Source: Symsagittifera roscoffensis (taxonomy: Eukaryota > Xenacoelomorpha > Acoela > Convolutidae). From it: 64,000 nt of DNA. A model generated the notes under the pieces. The model made no database searches. It saw nothing but the letters and a program-made list of their open reading frames with translations, and was not told where the DNA came from. The first letter of the stretch is position 1; each line of letters opens with the position of its first letter. Location of the stretch: contig NC_087071.1 in assembly GCF_963678635.1 (NCBI RefSeq), positions 43,759,095 to 43,823,094 on the forward strand. The letters are read 5' to 3'. The position numbers and the translations under genes are program-made. Below, piece by piece: positions 32,882 through 44,588 of the stretch.

Positions 32882-33169
32882 TTAACTAGCTCTAGCCATA
32901 GTAACTCTGCATATAATTATATGTGGGTTTAGAGGCGTAGCAAGGTTATTGAAATTACTGCGTGACCGTTGATAAAGATTGGACCGACTTACAGAATTGT
33001 TTTGCTTCTTACTGTGGAAATGTTGTACATTTTTCAGGCGGGGTAAATTGTTAGAATATTGGCATATGAAAGATCTGAGGCAGTTGCGTAAAATGGGGAC
33101 ACCGTGCTCGTCCTTTAAGTGAATATTGTCCCAGTAGATAAAAATCCAGTTTTTGTTGCTTTTTATCAT
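32882..33169 (-). pseudogene. LINE ORF1 C-terminal piece, copy in unit 1
   Basis: 95 residues: NWIFIYWDNIHLKDEHGVP (SGNH block V, Asp-Ile-His) and LRNCLRSFICQYSNNL. It is a duplicated tail of the ORF1 esterase domain without its N-terminal half. The equivalent in unit 2 is at 34930-35217. Confidence 0.65.
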
Positions 33170-33961
33170 TAAATTTAGTTTAATTTATACGAAATGTAAG
33201 GTGTGAATATATTTCATTGATCCCATCTTTTAGAACCCAGCCTGGAAGATCAGAAGGTTCGGAGGTCTATTTGCGTTTAAATTTATTTTTTCTTTCTTGC
33301 ATTTAATTTCACTTCCAAAGCGGAAACAATTTTTTTGAGTTCCTTTTTTGTCCTTGTGTTTTTGATGGTTGAATCAATTACTTTTTCATTATTTTCTTCC
33401 TCAAACAAACTTCCGATTCTAGAAAACTTTTAATGAAAAAAACTTGCTATTTTGAAGTTGTTTGCTACCGCTTCACCAAATGAATTTTTTACTATTGTGA
33501 TTTTGTTTTCTGATTTTTTCGAGTTTCTTGGCTCATTCATTATGTTCCATTTCTGTCGCTCAGTTGTTTTAGGATTAAATAATTTCGATATGAAACTATC
33601 GTCCTTCAGGTTGACTTTTAGTTTATCAATACGAAGGTAGACTGTTTTGAGTGGTGAGCATCTTTTCAGGCAGCTTACTATAATAGATTTTAAAATGTTG
33701 AATTTTTTTTCAGGGTTATTTTGCCTGTAGAAAGACTCTCAATTAATGCTTGTGAGGGCAGTTTTGAATGCCTTCTCTAAATATTTTGATCTATCGTAGA
33801 TGGTGCGCTTAAACGGCCTTGTTTTATCAACTAACTTTTTTTCAGATATCAAAAATTGTAGCTGAGTGATCAGTTGTAATTGGTGTAGTGAAGTTTAAAA
33901 CTGTTTTCTTCAGTTCGTTTGAGTTTAAATCTGTGATAATATAGGCAATCAGTGTTTTTGA

Positions 33962-34633
33962 TTAGGTTTGCGTCAATTTATTGACAACTTCTAAATGATA
34001 GGGCGTTAAAATTGTATCCAAGGATTCTTTTTCTTCGGTAATCAAATAGTTAGGGTTGTAGTCGCCCATGAGAACAATATTTGAATTATAGGATTGTGCA
34101 AATTCAACTGACAGAGCAAGTTCATTGACAAACTCGGTTTTGTTAGATTTATTTTGATTATAGGAAATATTTAAAAGTGTTGATCTTTCAGTTTTGCTCT
34201 TTGATGTTTTATATTCTACCCAGATGCTGTCATACTTTTGATGAATTAGGCTAAGATATGCGCGTAGTTTAGGGTGTAAGATTTTACGAATGAGTATGAT
34301 GACGCCCGCTCCTTTTGTTTTTTTTGCTTGTGACTGTTGATCTATCACATCGAAAGGTGACAAATGATCACCATCTAGTGTCCACAAGTTGTTTTCTTTA
34401 GATTCAATAAACCATGTCTCAGAGAACCCATAAATTGTGTTTAATCAACATGTTTTTACCAGTTTTGTTCGGCTTGATCTTTTTCTGTATAAACTCCTAG
34501 AGTTTAGGTGTAGAATTTTTATGTTGTTTTTGTAATCGTTCAGTCTCTCCGATATGTCATTAAATTGTACAGTTGGACCTAGATTTGGGTTGATGTTGCC
34601 GCAGCATAAAAGTAAATTTGACAATAAAATCAA
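33962..34633 (-). pseudogene. LINE endonuclease, copy in unit 2
   Basis: Same parts as the unit 1 copy (LLLCCGNINPNLGP, MGDYNPNYL) in two frames. It differs from unit 1 by scattered substitutions and a compensated shift near 34330-34385, where WTLDGDH is followed by different residues. Confidence 0.7.
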
Positions 34634-34929
34634 TAAAATGAGAAGTATTAACCTTAGTAAAAATGAAATTACTAATAAAAAAATTTAAGGTAAAGTGCGC
34701 TAGAGAGGCACTATAGTGATGTTATTAGTGCGCTTGAGAGGCACCCAACTTATACCAATGGGAAAAAGTTGGCAACCCATAGAAATTTATTACTTTTGTC
34801 GAATTTGTTCAATTCTCGAAAAATGATTATTTGGTTGCAATCGGTGAACATAAGCACAAAGAAGCTAGTTAAGAGGTTATTTGTTAATATTGGCAATAAT
34901 GAAATCTTCAGACTTATACCACATTCTTC

Positions 34930-35217
34930 TTAACTAGCTCTAGCCATAGTAACTCTGCATATAATTATATGTGGGTTTAGAGGCGTAGCAAGGTTATTGA
35001 AATTACTGCGTGACCGTTGATAAAGATGGAACCGACTTACAGAATTGTTTTGCTTCTTACTGTTGAAATGTTGTACATTTTTCGGGCGGGGTAGATTGTT
35101 AGAGTATTGGCATATGAAAGATCTGAGGCAGTTGCGTAAAACGGGGACACCGTGCTCGTCCTTTAAGTGAATATTGTCACAGTAGATAAAGATCCAGTTT
35201 TTGTTGCTTTTTATCAT
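34930..35217 (-). pseudogene. LINE ORF1 C-terminal piece, copy in unit 2
   Basis: Same 95-residue tail as in unit 1, with DNIHLKDEHGVPVLRNCL, and only a few substitutions. Confidence 0.65.
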
Positions 35218-36009
35218 TAAATTTAATTTAATTTATACGAAATGTAAGGTGTGAATATATTTCATTGATCCCATCTTTTAGAACCCAGCCAGGAAAATCA
35301 GAAGGTCCGGGGGTCTATTTGCGTTTAAATTTATTTTTTCTTTTTTGCATTTAATTTCACTTCCAAAGCGGAAACAATTTTTTTGAGTTCCTTTTTTGTC
35401 CTTGTGTTTTTGATGGTTGAATCAATTACTTTTTCATTGTTTTCTTCCTCAAACAAACTTCCGATTCTAGAAAACTTGTAATTAAAAAAACTTGCTATTT
35501 TGAAGTTGTTTGCTACCGCTTCACCAAATGAATTTTTTACTTTTGTGATTTTGTTTTCTGATTTTTTCGAGTTTCTTGGCTCATTCGTTATGTTCCATTT
35601 CTGCCGCTCAGTTGTTTTAGGATTAAATAATTTCGATATGAAACTATCGTCCTTCAGGTTGACTTTTAGTTTATCAATACGAAGGTAGACTGTTTTGAGT
35701 GGTGAGCATCTTTTCAGGCAGCTTACTATAATAGATTTTAAAATGTTGAATTTTTTTTCAGGGTTATTTTGCCTGTAGAAAGACTCTCAATTAATGCTTG
35801 TGAGGGCAGTTTTGAATGCCTTCTCTAAATATTTTGATCTATCGTAGATGGTGCGCTTAAACGGCCTTGTTTTATCAACTAACTTTTTTTCAGATATCAA
35901 AAATTGTAGCTGAGTGATCAGTTGTATTTGGTGTAGTGAAGTTTAAAACTGTTTTCTTCAGTTCGTTTGAGTTTAAATCAGTGATAATATAGGCAATCAG
36001 TGTTTTTGA

Positions 36010-36681
36010 TTAGGTTTGCGTCAATTTATTGACAACTTCTAAATGATAGGGCGTTAAAATTGTATCCAAGGATTCTTTTTCTTCGGTAATCAAATAGTTA
36101 GGGTTGTAGTCGCGCATGAGAACAATATTTGAATTATAGGATTGTGCAAATTCAACTGACAGAGCAAGTTCATTGACAAACTCGGTTTTGTTAGATTTAT
36201 TTTGATTATAGGAAATATTTAAAAGTGTTTATCTTTCAGTTTTGTTCTTTGATGTTTTATATTCTACCCAGATGCTGTCATACTTTTGATGAATTAGGCT
36301 TAGATCTGCGCGTAGTTTAGGGTGTAAGATTTTTCGAATGAGTATGATGACGCCCGCTCCTTTTGTTTTTTTTCGCTTGCGACTGTTGATCTATCACATC
36401 GAAAGGTGACAAAATGATCACCATCAACACCACAAGTTGTTTTCTTTAGATTCATTAAACCATGTCTCAGAGAACCCATAAATTGTGTTTAATCAACATG
36501 TTTTTACCAGTTTTGTTCGGCTTGATCTTTTACTGTATAAACTCCTAGAGTTTAGGTGTAGAATTTGTATGTTCTTTTTGTAATCGTTTAGTCTCTCCGA
36601 TATGCCATTAAATTGTACAGTTAGACCTAGATTTGGGTAGATGTTGCCGCAGCATAAAAGTAAATTTGACAATAAAATCAA
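36010..36681 (-). pseudogene. LINE endonuclease, copy in unit 3
   Basis: The start (LLLCCGNIYPNLGLTVQFN) is open at 36493-36681. The GDYN part (36010-36430) is recognisable but broken by further changes. It is the most decayed of the three copies. Confidence 0.6.
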
Positions 36682-37084
36682 TAATATGAGAAGTAGTAAC
36701 CTTAGTAAAAATAAAATTACTAATAAAAAAATTTAAGGTAAAGTGCGCTAGAGAGGCACTATAGTGATGTTATTAGTGCGCTTGAGAGGCACCCAACTTA
36801 TACTAATGGGAATAAGTTGGCAACCCATGGAATTTTATTACTTTTGTCGAATTCGTTCAATTCTCGAAAAATGATGATTTTGTTGCAATCGGTGAACATA
36901 AGCACAAAGAAGCTAGTTAAGAGGTTATTTGTTAACATTGGCAATAATGAAATCTCCAGACTTATACCACATTCTTCTTAACTAGCTCTAGCCCTAGTAA
37001 CTCTGCATATAATTATATGTGGGTTTAGAGGCGTAGCAAGGTTATTGAAATTACTGCGTGACCGTTGATAAAGATGGAACCGAC

Positions 37085-37805
37085 TTACAGAATTGTTTTG
37101 CTTCTGACTGTTGAAATGTTGTACATTTTTCGGCGGGGTAGGTTGTTAGAATATTGGCATATGAAAGATCTGAGGCAGTTGCGTAAAACGGGGACACCGT
37201 GCTCGTCCTTTAAGTGAATATTGTCCCAGTAGATAAAGCTCCAGTTGTTGTTGCTTTTTATCATTAAATTTAGTTTCAGCACTAGATAACCAGATTTAGC
37301 GCCGTATGTACAATTGATGTATGCATTATATAAGTCCACAATTTTTTTTGCCTCTACGTAATCCAAAATTGGTTGTATTTTGCAAATTCAGGTGCAAGTT
37401 TTTGCATTATTAAGTCAATCAACTCGAGAAGTCATTCAAAGTTTTCAATTTCTTCTTTAAAATAGAGTTAGTTCCAACCTGTATTTTTTCGCATTTAAGT
37501 TCCGAGCTTGGATATTTAGTTAGCACTTTCATTTTTTCCTCTGTGCTATATCCCCTATATGAATGTAGTATCGTGTCGTTGGGTATAGTTTCTGTTCTGA
37601 TTTTAGCTGTGATACTAGAACCCAAAATTAAGTTTTTAGTATCTTCGAGAACTTTGAAGGGCTCAAATTCACGTATAACTGGGGTCCTCGTACTGATGTT
37701 TTGGGTGCTTGACTGCTGAATCGGCCCTGAAATTCCACTCGCACTTCCCCCTATTTGATTATTGATGTTGATAATCTTTCTATAGTCCTCCTTCTGGTCG
37801 TACAA
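37085..37805 (-). pseudogene. LINE ORF1 with SGNH esterase-like domain
   Basis: First frame 37419-37805: LEDTKNLILGSSITAKI (block I, GSS), HSYRGYSTEEKM (block II), EKIQVGTNSILKK (block III, GTN). Second frame 37085-37366: DNIHLKDEHGVPVLRNCL (block V). A stop and a shift separate the frames around 37370-37420. CR1/L2 ORF1 proteins are known to carry such esterase domains. Confidence 0.75.
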
Positions 37806-37900
37806 ATCTGCATAAATTTCTTATAGAGCATTTTAATTAATTTTGTCAAACTCCTCAATTGCTAATTTATGGCTAGACATGTTTTGATTGTAGTAATTTT

Positions 37901-38628
37901 TCGGAAATCAAGAAATTTATATTTCAGAAATATCGGATAGTTATGTGAATTAACTTTCAATATGGTTTGTCTAATTTTATTGGATAATTGGGCAAAAATT
38001 TGGCAGAGTTAGAAGGCAAGTAATCAGCTGTAAATAGAATGAGTGTAGACCAAATAAATTTTCGAGATCAAGAAAATGTTTATTTTGGAAGTGTCAGATA
38101 ACTATATTGATTTGCTTTCAATTTACTTTTTCTAGTTTATTCGGTATTATGGAAGAATATTTGAGTTCAATTTTTGTTTTTAAAATTTCGATGTTCAAGA
38201 AGTTTTCAGAATTTTTTTTCAAGATTTGAGTTGAATTACGTAAGATTTGGGATTTATTGCTTATTTTTGAAATGTTCCTCGTATCATGAAAAAAAATGGC
38301 ATAAGCTGGCATCTCTTAATTTTAGAAATTTTTCATCAAGGTTGAGTCATAAAAAAACTACTGTTTTCTAGCTTTGACCTCTGTGTTGTGAGGTCAAAGA
38401 TAGAAAACAGTTGTGAGGTCAAAACTAGAAAACAGTTTTGAGGTCAAAGCTTAAAATTGTATTTGATAAAACTTCAGAACTTACCAGCTGCACCTGAGCC
38501 CAACAACAGTAGACGCCAAATGATTTCAAAACGAGAAAATGGCACAAAAACTGTCATGAAAAATTTTCTTTTCAGCAATTAGGTTTTAAATTTTGATATC
38601 TTGCAACAGAAACTATCTGAATTACTAT
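37901..38628. other. AT-rich spacer with a hairpin
   Basis: No gene seen. It contains the inverted repeat at 38361-38410 and direct repeats of its right arm to about 38453. Confidence 0.5.
38361..38410. repeat. 21-bp inverted repeat with 8-base loop
   Basis: 38361-38381 and 38390-38410 are reverse complements with one mismatch (GAGGTCAAAG(C/A)TAGAAAACAG). Two more direct copies of the right arm follow at 38416 and 38442. Confidence 0.85.
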
Positions 38629-39128
38629 TGTAACTTTCGCCCGGAAGTACATACCGACGGAAAAAAAGGCTAGGTTCTAAAACGATGGGCTAGCGTTTAG
38701 ACACCGCTTCACATGCTTTAAACCGTCTCTACCAAAACCAGTTCAGTGTGTGGTTCTCGTAACAACGGGTCGACAGAATTTTACAACTTAAGGGCTATCG
38801 GCCGAACCGCTCAAGTTATCTCAGTTACCTGCAAAAATATTGAGCTCATGGCTGCGTCTCATTATCCCCAGACCACGACGGTACTCCTAAAAACAGTTTT
38901 ACTATTTAATAATCATATTACTATTGTTTTTTTTTAGTATTAAAATCATCATATCAATCGGAGATGGAGCAACCCTTTCCCTCAACTACCAGCTTCTCAT
39001 GATCTGAAAATGACCTTGATGGTAATTTAATTCAATTGAGGACCTTCCACAAAGCTACAATTTGATAAAATAAAAATTTACAGTTGCTCTCCGGTATTCT
39101 TCCGGATTCCAGAATCCGGACGAAGAGA
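38629..39128 (-). repeat. Old LTR fragment of the Element 1 family
   Basis: Begins TGTAACTTTCGCCCGGAAGTACAT and follows the first ~500 bp of R1 with many differences (CCAGACCACGA, GGAGATGGAGCAACCCTTTCCC, CCGGATTCCAGAATCCGG). It stops exactly where the oppositely oriented LTR of Element 2 begins. Confidence 0.75.
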
Positions 39129-40101
39129 TGTGACAATCGACCAAAATGACCTGAAATGCATGTCGTCAACGAATTTTTGTTTGGAACAGTTCAGTGCAAA
39201 AACTGGCTGTTTTGAATGAACGTCTTTTGAGGGGTCAATTTGAATTGATGTGCCAGTCGCTCATATTTGGAATTTTGACCTTGATTTTTAAGTTTAACCT
39301 TAATTTTGTAGAAAAAGACGTTATTTTTGAAAAGTTCGAATCGAACAGGTCGTGCTCAAATTTCTTGCGACAGCTGAAAATCAGAAGTTAATTATATCAG
39401 AGGAGAAAATCAGAATTGCGGGATAATCGATAAAAAACAGTCAAGAGTAAAATGGCTGTTCGCAACTTTACTGCAATCAACAACTCGAGTAGAGCTGCTT
39501 TGTTCCTGATAGAGAGCAACGCGAAATCTTACGAGAGTATCATCGTTGGAAGAGAGAAAGTTTTGATTGGGCAGGCAAATGAGTGAAGTTGCCCAACAGT
39601 TCAAAAAATTAAACTTTTTGATTTAAAACTTTTTGTTACTAAAAAACTTCTAGAGTTGCTTTTTTTATATTTATTACATAATTCTTGAGTATCGTCACTA
39701 AGTGAGTACTTAATTTAACTTCTCGAGTGCATTGTATATGATTATATTGAAATAAGGCGAGTTTTAGGTTGATCCATCTGAAATGGATCGAAGGTTCAGT
39801 GTCCAATAAATACTAACGGTATACTAGAGCTTCCGGCCCTGTTTTTAAAAGCGTTCGCGTGTTTTAGGTATTAAGAGACTTAGCCATGGGGGCGTTCTTA
39901 TACCTAGAGTGGGGTGGGGGTAATTTAGGAGTGGCTTTAAGCAGTAACACGATTTGTAGATTCATGTCTTACGCGAAACGAATTGGTTCCGACTGAATGA
40001 GGTATAAAAGCACAAGAGATGATGTCCCTGACCCTTGAGCCAATGGTTATAGGACTTGTTTTTCCTGACCCCATATGTGACTTAAGTAGACGACTGTTAC
40101 A
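39129..40101 (+). repeat. 5' LTR of Element 2
   Basis: Starts TGTGACAATCGACCAAAATG, matching the start of the Element 1 LTR on its own strand (TGTGACATTCGACCAGAATG), and ends GACTGTTACA. A TATAAAAGC box lies at 40002. The middle is diverged, with local matches such as GGTTGATCCATCT. 973 bp. Confidence 0.7.
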
Positions 40102-40112
40102 TAGTGTTTTTA

Positions 40113-40127
40113 TGGCGCTCCTGGGTG
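40113..40127 (+). promoter_or_regulatory. Primer-binding site of Element 2, tRNA-Ser type
   Basis: TGGCGCTCCTGGGTG, 11 bases after the LTR end. The flank TAGTGTTTTTA also matches TAGATGTTTTTA of Element 1. One base differs from the Element 1 site. Confidence 0.75.
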
Positions 40128-40324
40128 TTTTACGATATCAAGACTACTGAATCGAACCCACTTGATGCAGCTCAGGGCCACAAGCCCATTCTAGAGTACC
40201 AGTGGTACGGTTTAACTGGAACGTGTAAACCCTCTGGTTGTACCGTGATAGTTTTTTAAGGAAAGTTGTGAAAATTTCTCGGTGCGCTTTGCAATACGAG
40301 GCCTAGCTAACCGAGTATGGGGAT

Positions 40325-40572
40325 TGTTGAAATAATCCTCTGTGATTGGTCAATTTTGCAGACATGGTTGTTTTGAACCAAAAGACTCTAAACGTTATTG
40401 TAGTGAATTGAAAAGAGTGAATTAGGATTGAATTATGACTTTTACCTTTTTAAATGACATCAAAATTATTGCGGTTGAGAAAGGTTGTTGATTTTGATTT
40501 AAACAACTTTAATGAAAATAATCGATCAGAAATTCTTTTTATTTTTAAGCAACCAGATGTACTATTATAAGA
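40325..40572 (+). repeat. 5' LTR of the copia element
   Basis: TGTTGAAATAATCCTCTGTG onward; the right end is approximate. GTTATGG just after it resembles the start of the copia-type primer-binding site complementary to initiator tRNA-Met. Confidence 0.7.
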
Positions 40573-40772
40573 AGTTATGGTCGATTGAAGCTTCCAAGCA
40601 CCAAACTTTTTTGATAGACTCCGAACAAAAAAAATGCTCAATTCAAATGGAAAACCTGAAAATTTTCCTGTATGGTTTGAATATAAAAACCTAAAAGTAG
40701 AATCTGAAAAAAAGCCAATAGAGATGCTGTTTAGAAGGAGTTGTATCAGGAAATCATTATGCACCTCAAAGA

Positions 40773-41488
40773 TGCTACTTTACAGATGATCATTGCTGAG
40801 AATAACAGGAATTGATTCGAAATATGGAAATGCTTACAAAAAATTTTAGCAAGAGTTTCTGGAACTCAAGAATAACGATGAATCGGTGATAGAGTTTCTA
40901 AACAAAGTGGACAACATTGTGATCAAACTAAAATCTGTAGATGAAAAGATCAGCGACAACCTGAAAATAGCCATAGTTTTTAAAACATTGCCACAAGCAT
41001 ACGACTCATTCATAGCTGCAATACAGTTTCAGCAGATATCTTATCTACAATTGAAAGAGCAACTGAGTGAACGGTCACTTGGAGGGAGCTCAAACAACCA
41101 AGATACGAGTTCTACGTCCATTGCGGCTCTAGCGATTCAAAGAATTGGCCGAGGACGATATAATGGAGGAACTGGACAAGGAAGCAAGAAAACCTTGTAC
41201 TGTACAAAGTGTGGACGTAACAATCATACTGCTGACAGGTGCTATGCAAAGCAGCATGTAAACAAGCAAAAATCGAGCAACCATCAAGGCGGTTTCTCTG
41301 GGTTTGCACTAACTGCAACTTCAAATGGGTCGATGGATATTGTGATAGAATGTGGATGCACGAATCATATCATTCCAGACAAAGCAATGTTGAATACGCT
41401 TTCTATGCTGGAAGGGGACGGAAGTGCGATGTTTATTAACTATGGGGATGGGACGCAACAGCGAGTACATGGTGTTGGAGAAGTTTGA
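40773..41488 (+). pseudogene. Copia Gag and protease start (fossil)
   Basis: Gag text (MIEFLNKVDNIVIKLKSVDE, IAIVFKTLPQAYDSF) and a CCHC knuckle CTKCGRNNHTADRC, then protease-like text VIECGCTNHIIPDK, as in the Ty1/copia family. Confidence 0.8.
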
Positions 41489-42076
41489 CTCCCATTCTAC
41501 GATCGTAATAACGCTAAGTACACGTTTAATTTCCAAGGCGCATTGAATGTGCCGAGCTTCAAATTTCATTTGATAAGGGTTTCAATTCTTTTAACTAAAA
41601 TCCGCACATACGTGTGGGACAACAAAAGGCTTATTTTAATGAAAGAGATGGTCTTTTTTGGTTTTAAAATATTTGAGAAGAGCCGAATATATCGGCTTTG
41701 TCTATTGCTAAGTGGCATGCAATGCTTTCACATGCAAATTGTGAAACATTGAAGAAAACTACAAATCAAGCAGTAAAAGGCATGGTTATATCATGTTAAT
41801 TGACAATTGATAAGTGTACTACGCTTTCAGAATGTAAGATATCTACGTCTGACATATCTAAAAACTCTCAAAATAGGGCAACACAAAAAGTTGAACTGGT
41901 CCACAATGACATTTGAGGACCTTTTCCGGAATCGTTGTATGGAAACAAATATGCAATAATTTTTTTGATGATTTTTCAAGATATGCAACAGTCTATTTTA
42001 TGGCCTCCAAAGTCAATTCGTTAGCAAAACTATAATTTTTTCTTAATACGGTGTCCTTTTACACTCTGGTCAGATA

Positions 42077-42565
42077 ATGGTGGATTTACACTCAGGTCAG
42101 ATAATGGTGGGGAACTCAGGTCAAAATGTTATAGCCGAGCGCTATTGGCGAACGATTTTTGACAATGCACGGGCTCTTTTATTATCGTCAATTCTACCAG
42201 AATCTTTCTGGGTAACGGCAGTTATTACTGTAGTATACACAAGAAATTGTGTACTAACATCTGCTATTAAAGATGATAAAACACCCTATGAAATTTATTT
42301 TGGAAAGCAACCCAGTGTTCGTCATGTAAAAGTTTTTGCTTGCTTACGTATATCAAAAATTGAAAGCCACCAGCATAAGTTATTACCCAAAGGCCAAAAG
42401 GCAGTTTCTACTGGTTATGACGGTTCAAGTCCTGCATATATTTCATATGATTTTCTGAAAAAGAACATTTATGGCTCTCGGAATGTGACATTTCACGAAG
42501 AACAAGTCCGAGATCTCAATAACGGACCAAGGCCTGCTTGTGTTTTGTTTTTTTCCGGGCAATGA
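42077..42565 (+). pseudogene. Copia integrase C-terminal part (fossil)
   Basis: AERYWRTIFDNARALLLSS, TPYEIYFGKQPSVRHVKVF and KGQKAVSTGYDG are typical copia integrase/GKPY-region text. 41489-42076 and 42566-43030 hold weaker remains and a Ser/Thr-rich linker. Confidence 0.8.
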
Positions 42566-43039
42566 TCCAGTGGGGGCTGTCACAGATTCAGTGGGGGTCA
42601 ATAATGCACAAACAAGTGTACTTATGCTAATGAAATATTGCCTACTCTGAAACAGCCGTTATCACCGACAGGGGGAGCTACTTCTACAACTATTGATACT
42701 TCCCAAAGATTATCTTCAGCATTTAGTCTTCATAATGTGCAAATGGAGATTCAAGATGATCCAATCTACTTAGATACACGTGAAAATTACACAATTCACG
42801 ATGAATTTGATCTATCTAATGCCATTGAGTCTTCTCCTCACACTCCAACTGCAGACAATCTGCAAAATACTACTTCCTCCACTCCTGACAGTTCGATACA
42901 TTTTTATCAAAACTTTCTACATCATCTAAATCAAGAAAACAATCTGTGAGTGGCGAAGAACATTCTACTGCTTTGGGAATTGAAACTCCTAAAACTTTTA
43001 GGACGGGTCGGATGATTTGAAGACCAGCATGACACTAAG

Positions 43040-44298
43040 GTCGATTATGATTTTTCTACTGACAAAAACTGTAATTTTGCTCTGGCTGCTAGCGTCAATG
43101 GCAATGTTCCACTCAATTATGAAGAAGCAATTTTGTCAGCTGATGCTGAAAAAAGGCAGGATGCAATGCATAATGAATTCAATAGTCTAGTAGAAAATAA
43201 AACATGGGATCTTGTGGTTTCACTTTCTGGAAAACCATTAACGAAAGGCAAATAAGTTTTTGATATAAAGCATCAAAGCAATAGTTCAATTAAACAATAT
43301 AAGGCACGTTATACGGCTGAGGGATTTAGTCAAACTTATGGACAGAATTATACTGATACTTTTTCACCTACTATTAGTATGACAGTTACTCGCTCATTTT
43401 TTGCCATTGCAGCACAACATGGTTTGAAAAATGCAGCAAATTGATTTCAAAACATCTTTTTTGAATTCTACTCTAGGAGATAAAATTTTCATTGAGCAAC
43501 CTCGTGGTTTTGAGTCTGGTGAACGTGATGTATGCAAGTCAATAAATGTGTTTACTGTTTAAAACAAGCGAGTCGAGCTTGAAATCAGTTTCTAACAAAA
43601 ATTTGATTGGAACTTGGTTACTTAAGAAGCTCTGTAGACACCTGTTTATTTTATCTTTCTAAGATAATGATTTTCATTGCTGTGTATGTTGATGACATGA
43701 TAATTTTTGATATTGACGAAGTTTCAGCACAAGAGCTGATTGCCAATCTTGGTAAGCGGATTCGTATTGAAGATAAGGGCGTTCCTGAATGTTTCCTGGG
43801 AACAAAAACTCACGTTGTTGAAAAGCGTACCAAACTTTCTTAAGAAAGATACGTCAAAAATTTGATCGTAAATTGGAATATGCAAAACCGGTTTATGAAC
43901 CTGTGGTTACAACTAAAAATGCAACAGATGATAAAAGTCTAACAGATCGTTCCATTTTTCAGAAGTTAGTGGGGGCGTTATTGTATTTAGCCTTAACAAC
44001 TAGGCCGGATATTGCTTTTGCAGTAAACTTATTCTCTCAAGCGTGCAAAAGTCCAACAGTGGAAGATTTTATTGCAGCAAAGACTGTACTACGCTATTTA
44101 AAGGGCACGGAATATTTCTTTACTTATTCACGACATGATAATGGTCTAGGTATTTTTGCGTACAGTGATGGCGATTGGACAAGCGACGTAAAGACCAGAA
44201 ATTCTGTATCTGACATGTTTATTAAACTAAATGAGTCAGACTCACCGGTATTTTGGCGAACTGGCAAACAAAGTTCCGTATCATTATCTACATGTTAA
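43040..44298 (+). pseudogene. Copia reverse transcriptase and RNase H (fossil)
   Basis: DAMHNEFNSLVENKTWDLV, YVDDMIIFDID and LVGALLYLALTTRPDIAFAV, then VLRYLKGTEYFFTYS and FAYSDGDWTSDVKTRNSVS are the classic copia RT/RNase H text. Confidence 0.88.
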
Positions 44299-44588
44299 TC
44301 GGATCCTATGGCCCTATCGGCATTGGCTCAGGAAATTTTGTTCCTGAAACATGTATTTGAGAGTGTTAAGGAGCAATCTGTGTAGCTCATGAAACAGGTT
44401 CAAGATCGAGAGTCAAAGATATCGAAATTAAAATTCACTTTATTCGAGAACAAATTCGATCTGGTAAGATGACGTTAAATATCTTCCTACTACAGTTATG
44501 GTTGCAGATGTTCTGATGAAAAGACTTCCACGCATTGGTTTGATGCAGGTACGCAAGCTTCTCTTTGGAAGTTTCTTTTGAGGGGGAG

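Larger units (their letters stand above)
31135..37275. repeat. Three tandem copies (period ~2.05 kb) of the LINE middle
   Basis: Units 31135-33184, 33185-35232 and 35233-37275. GAAATGTAAGGTGTG begins at 31141, 33191 and 35239, so the spacing is 2050 and 2048. Each unit holds the ORF1 end (DNIHLKDEHGVP), a spacer with GTGCGCTTGAGAGGCACC, and the endonuclease. Units are roughly 95-97% alike. All three point the same way, and only one 5' part and one RT part exist, so this is an internal tandem expansion of one LINE. Confidence 0.88.
29825..37900 (-). mobile_element. CR1/L2-like LINE with tandemly triplicated middle
   Basis: A non-LTR retrotransposon reading right to left: ORF1 with an SGNH esterase-like domain (37085-37805), endonuclease (last copy 31911-32585) and reverse transcriptase (about 30000-31900). 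Endonuclease entry text LLLCCGNINPNLGP...ILHLNSRSL and RT text GVPQG, LIFNLYINDLN and VVQYADDAQLF are typical of the CR1/L2/Jockey group. The left end abuts the duplicated block exactly at 29824/29825. The right end is approximate. The copy is dead: its frames carry several stops and shifts, and the middle is triplicated. Confidence 0.8.
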
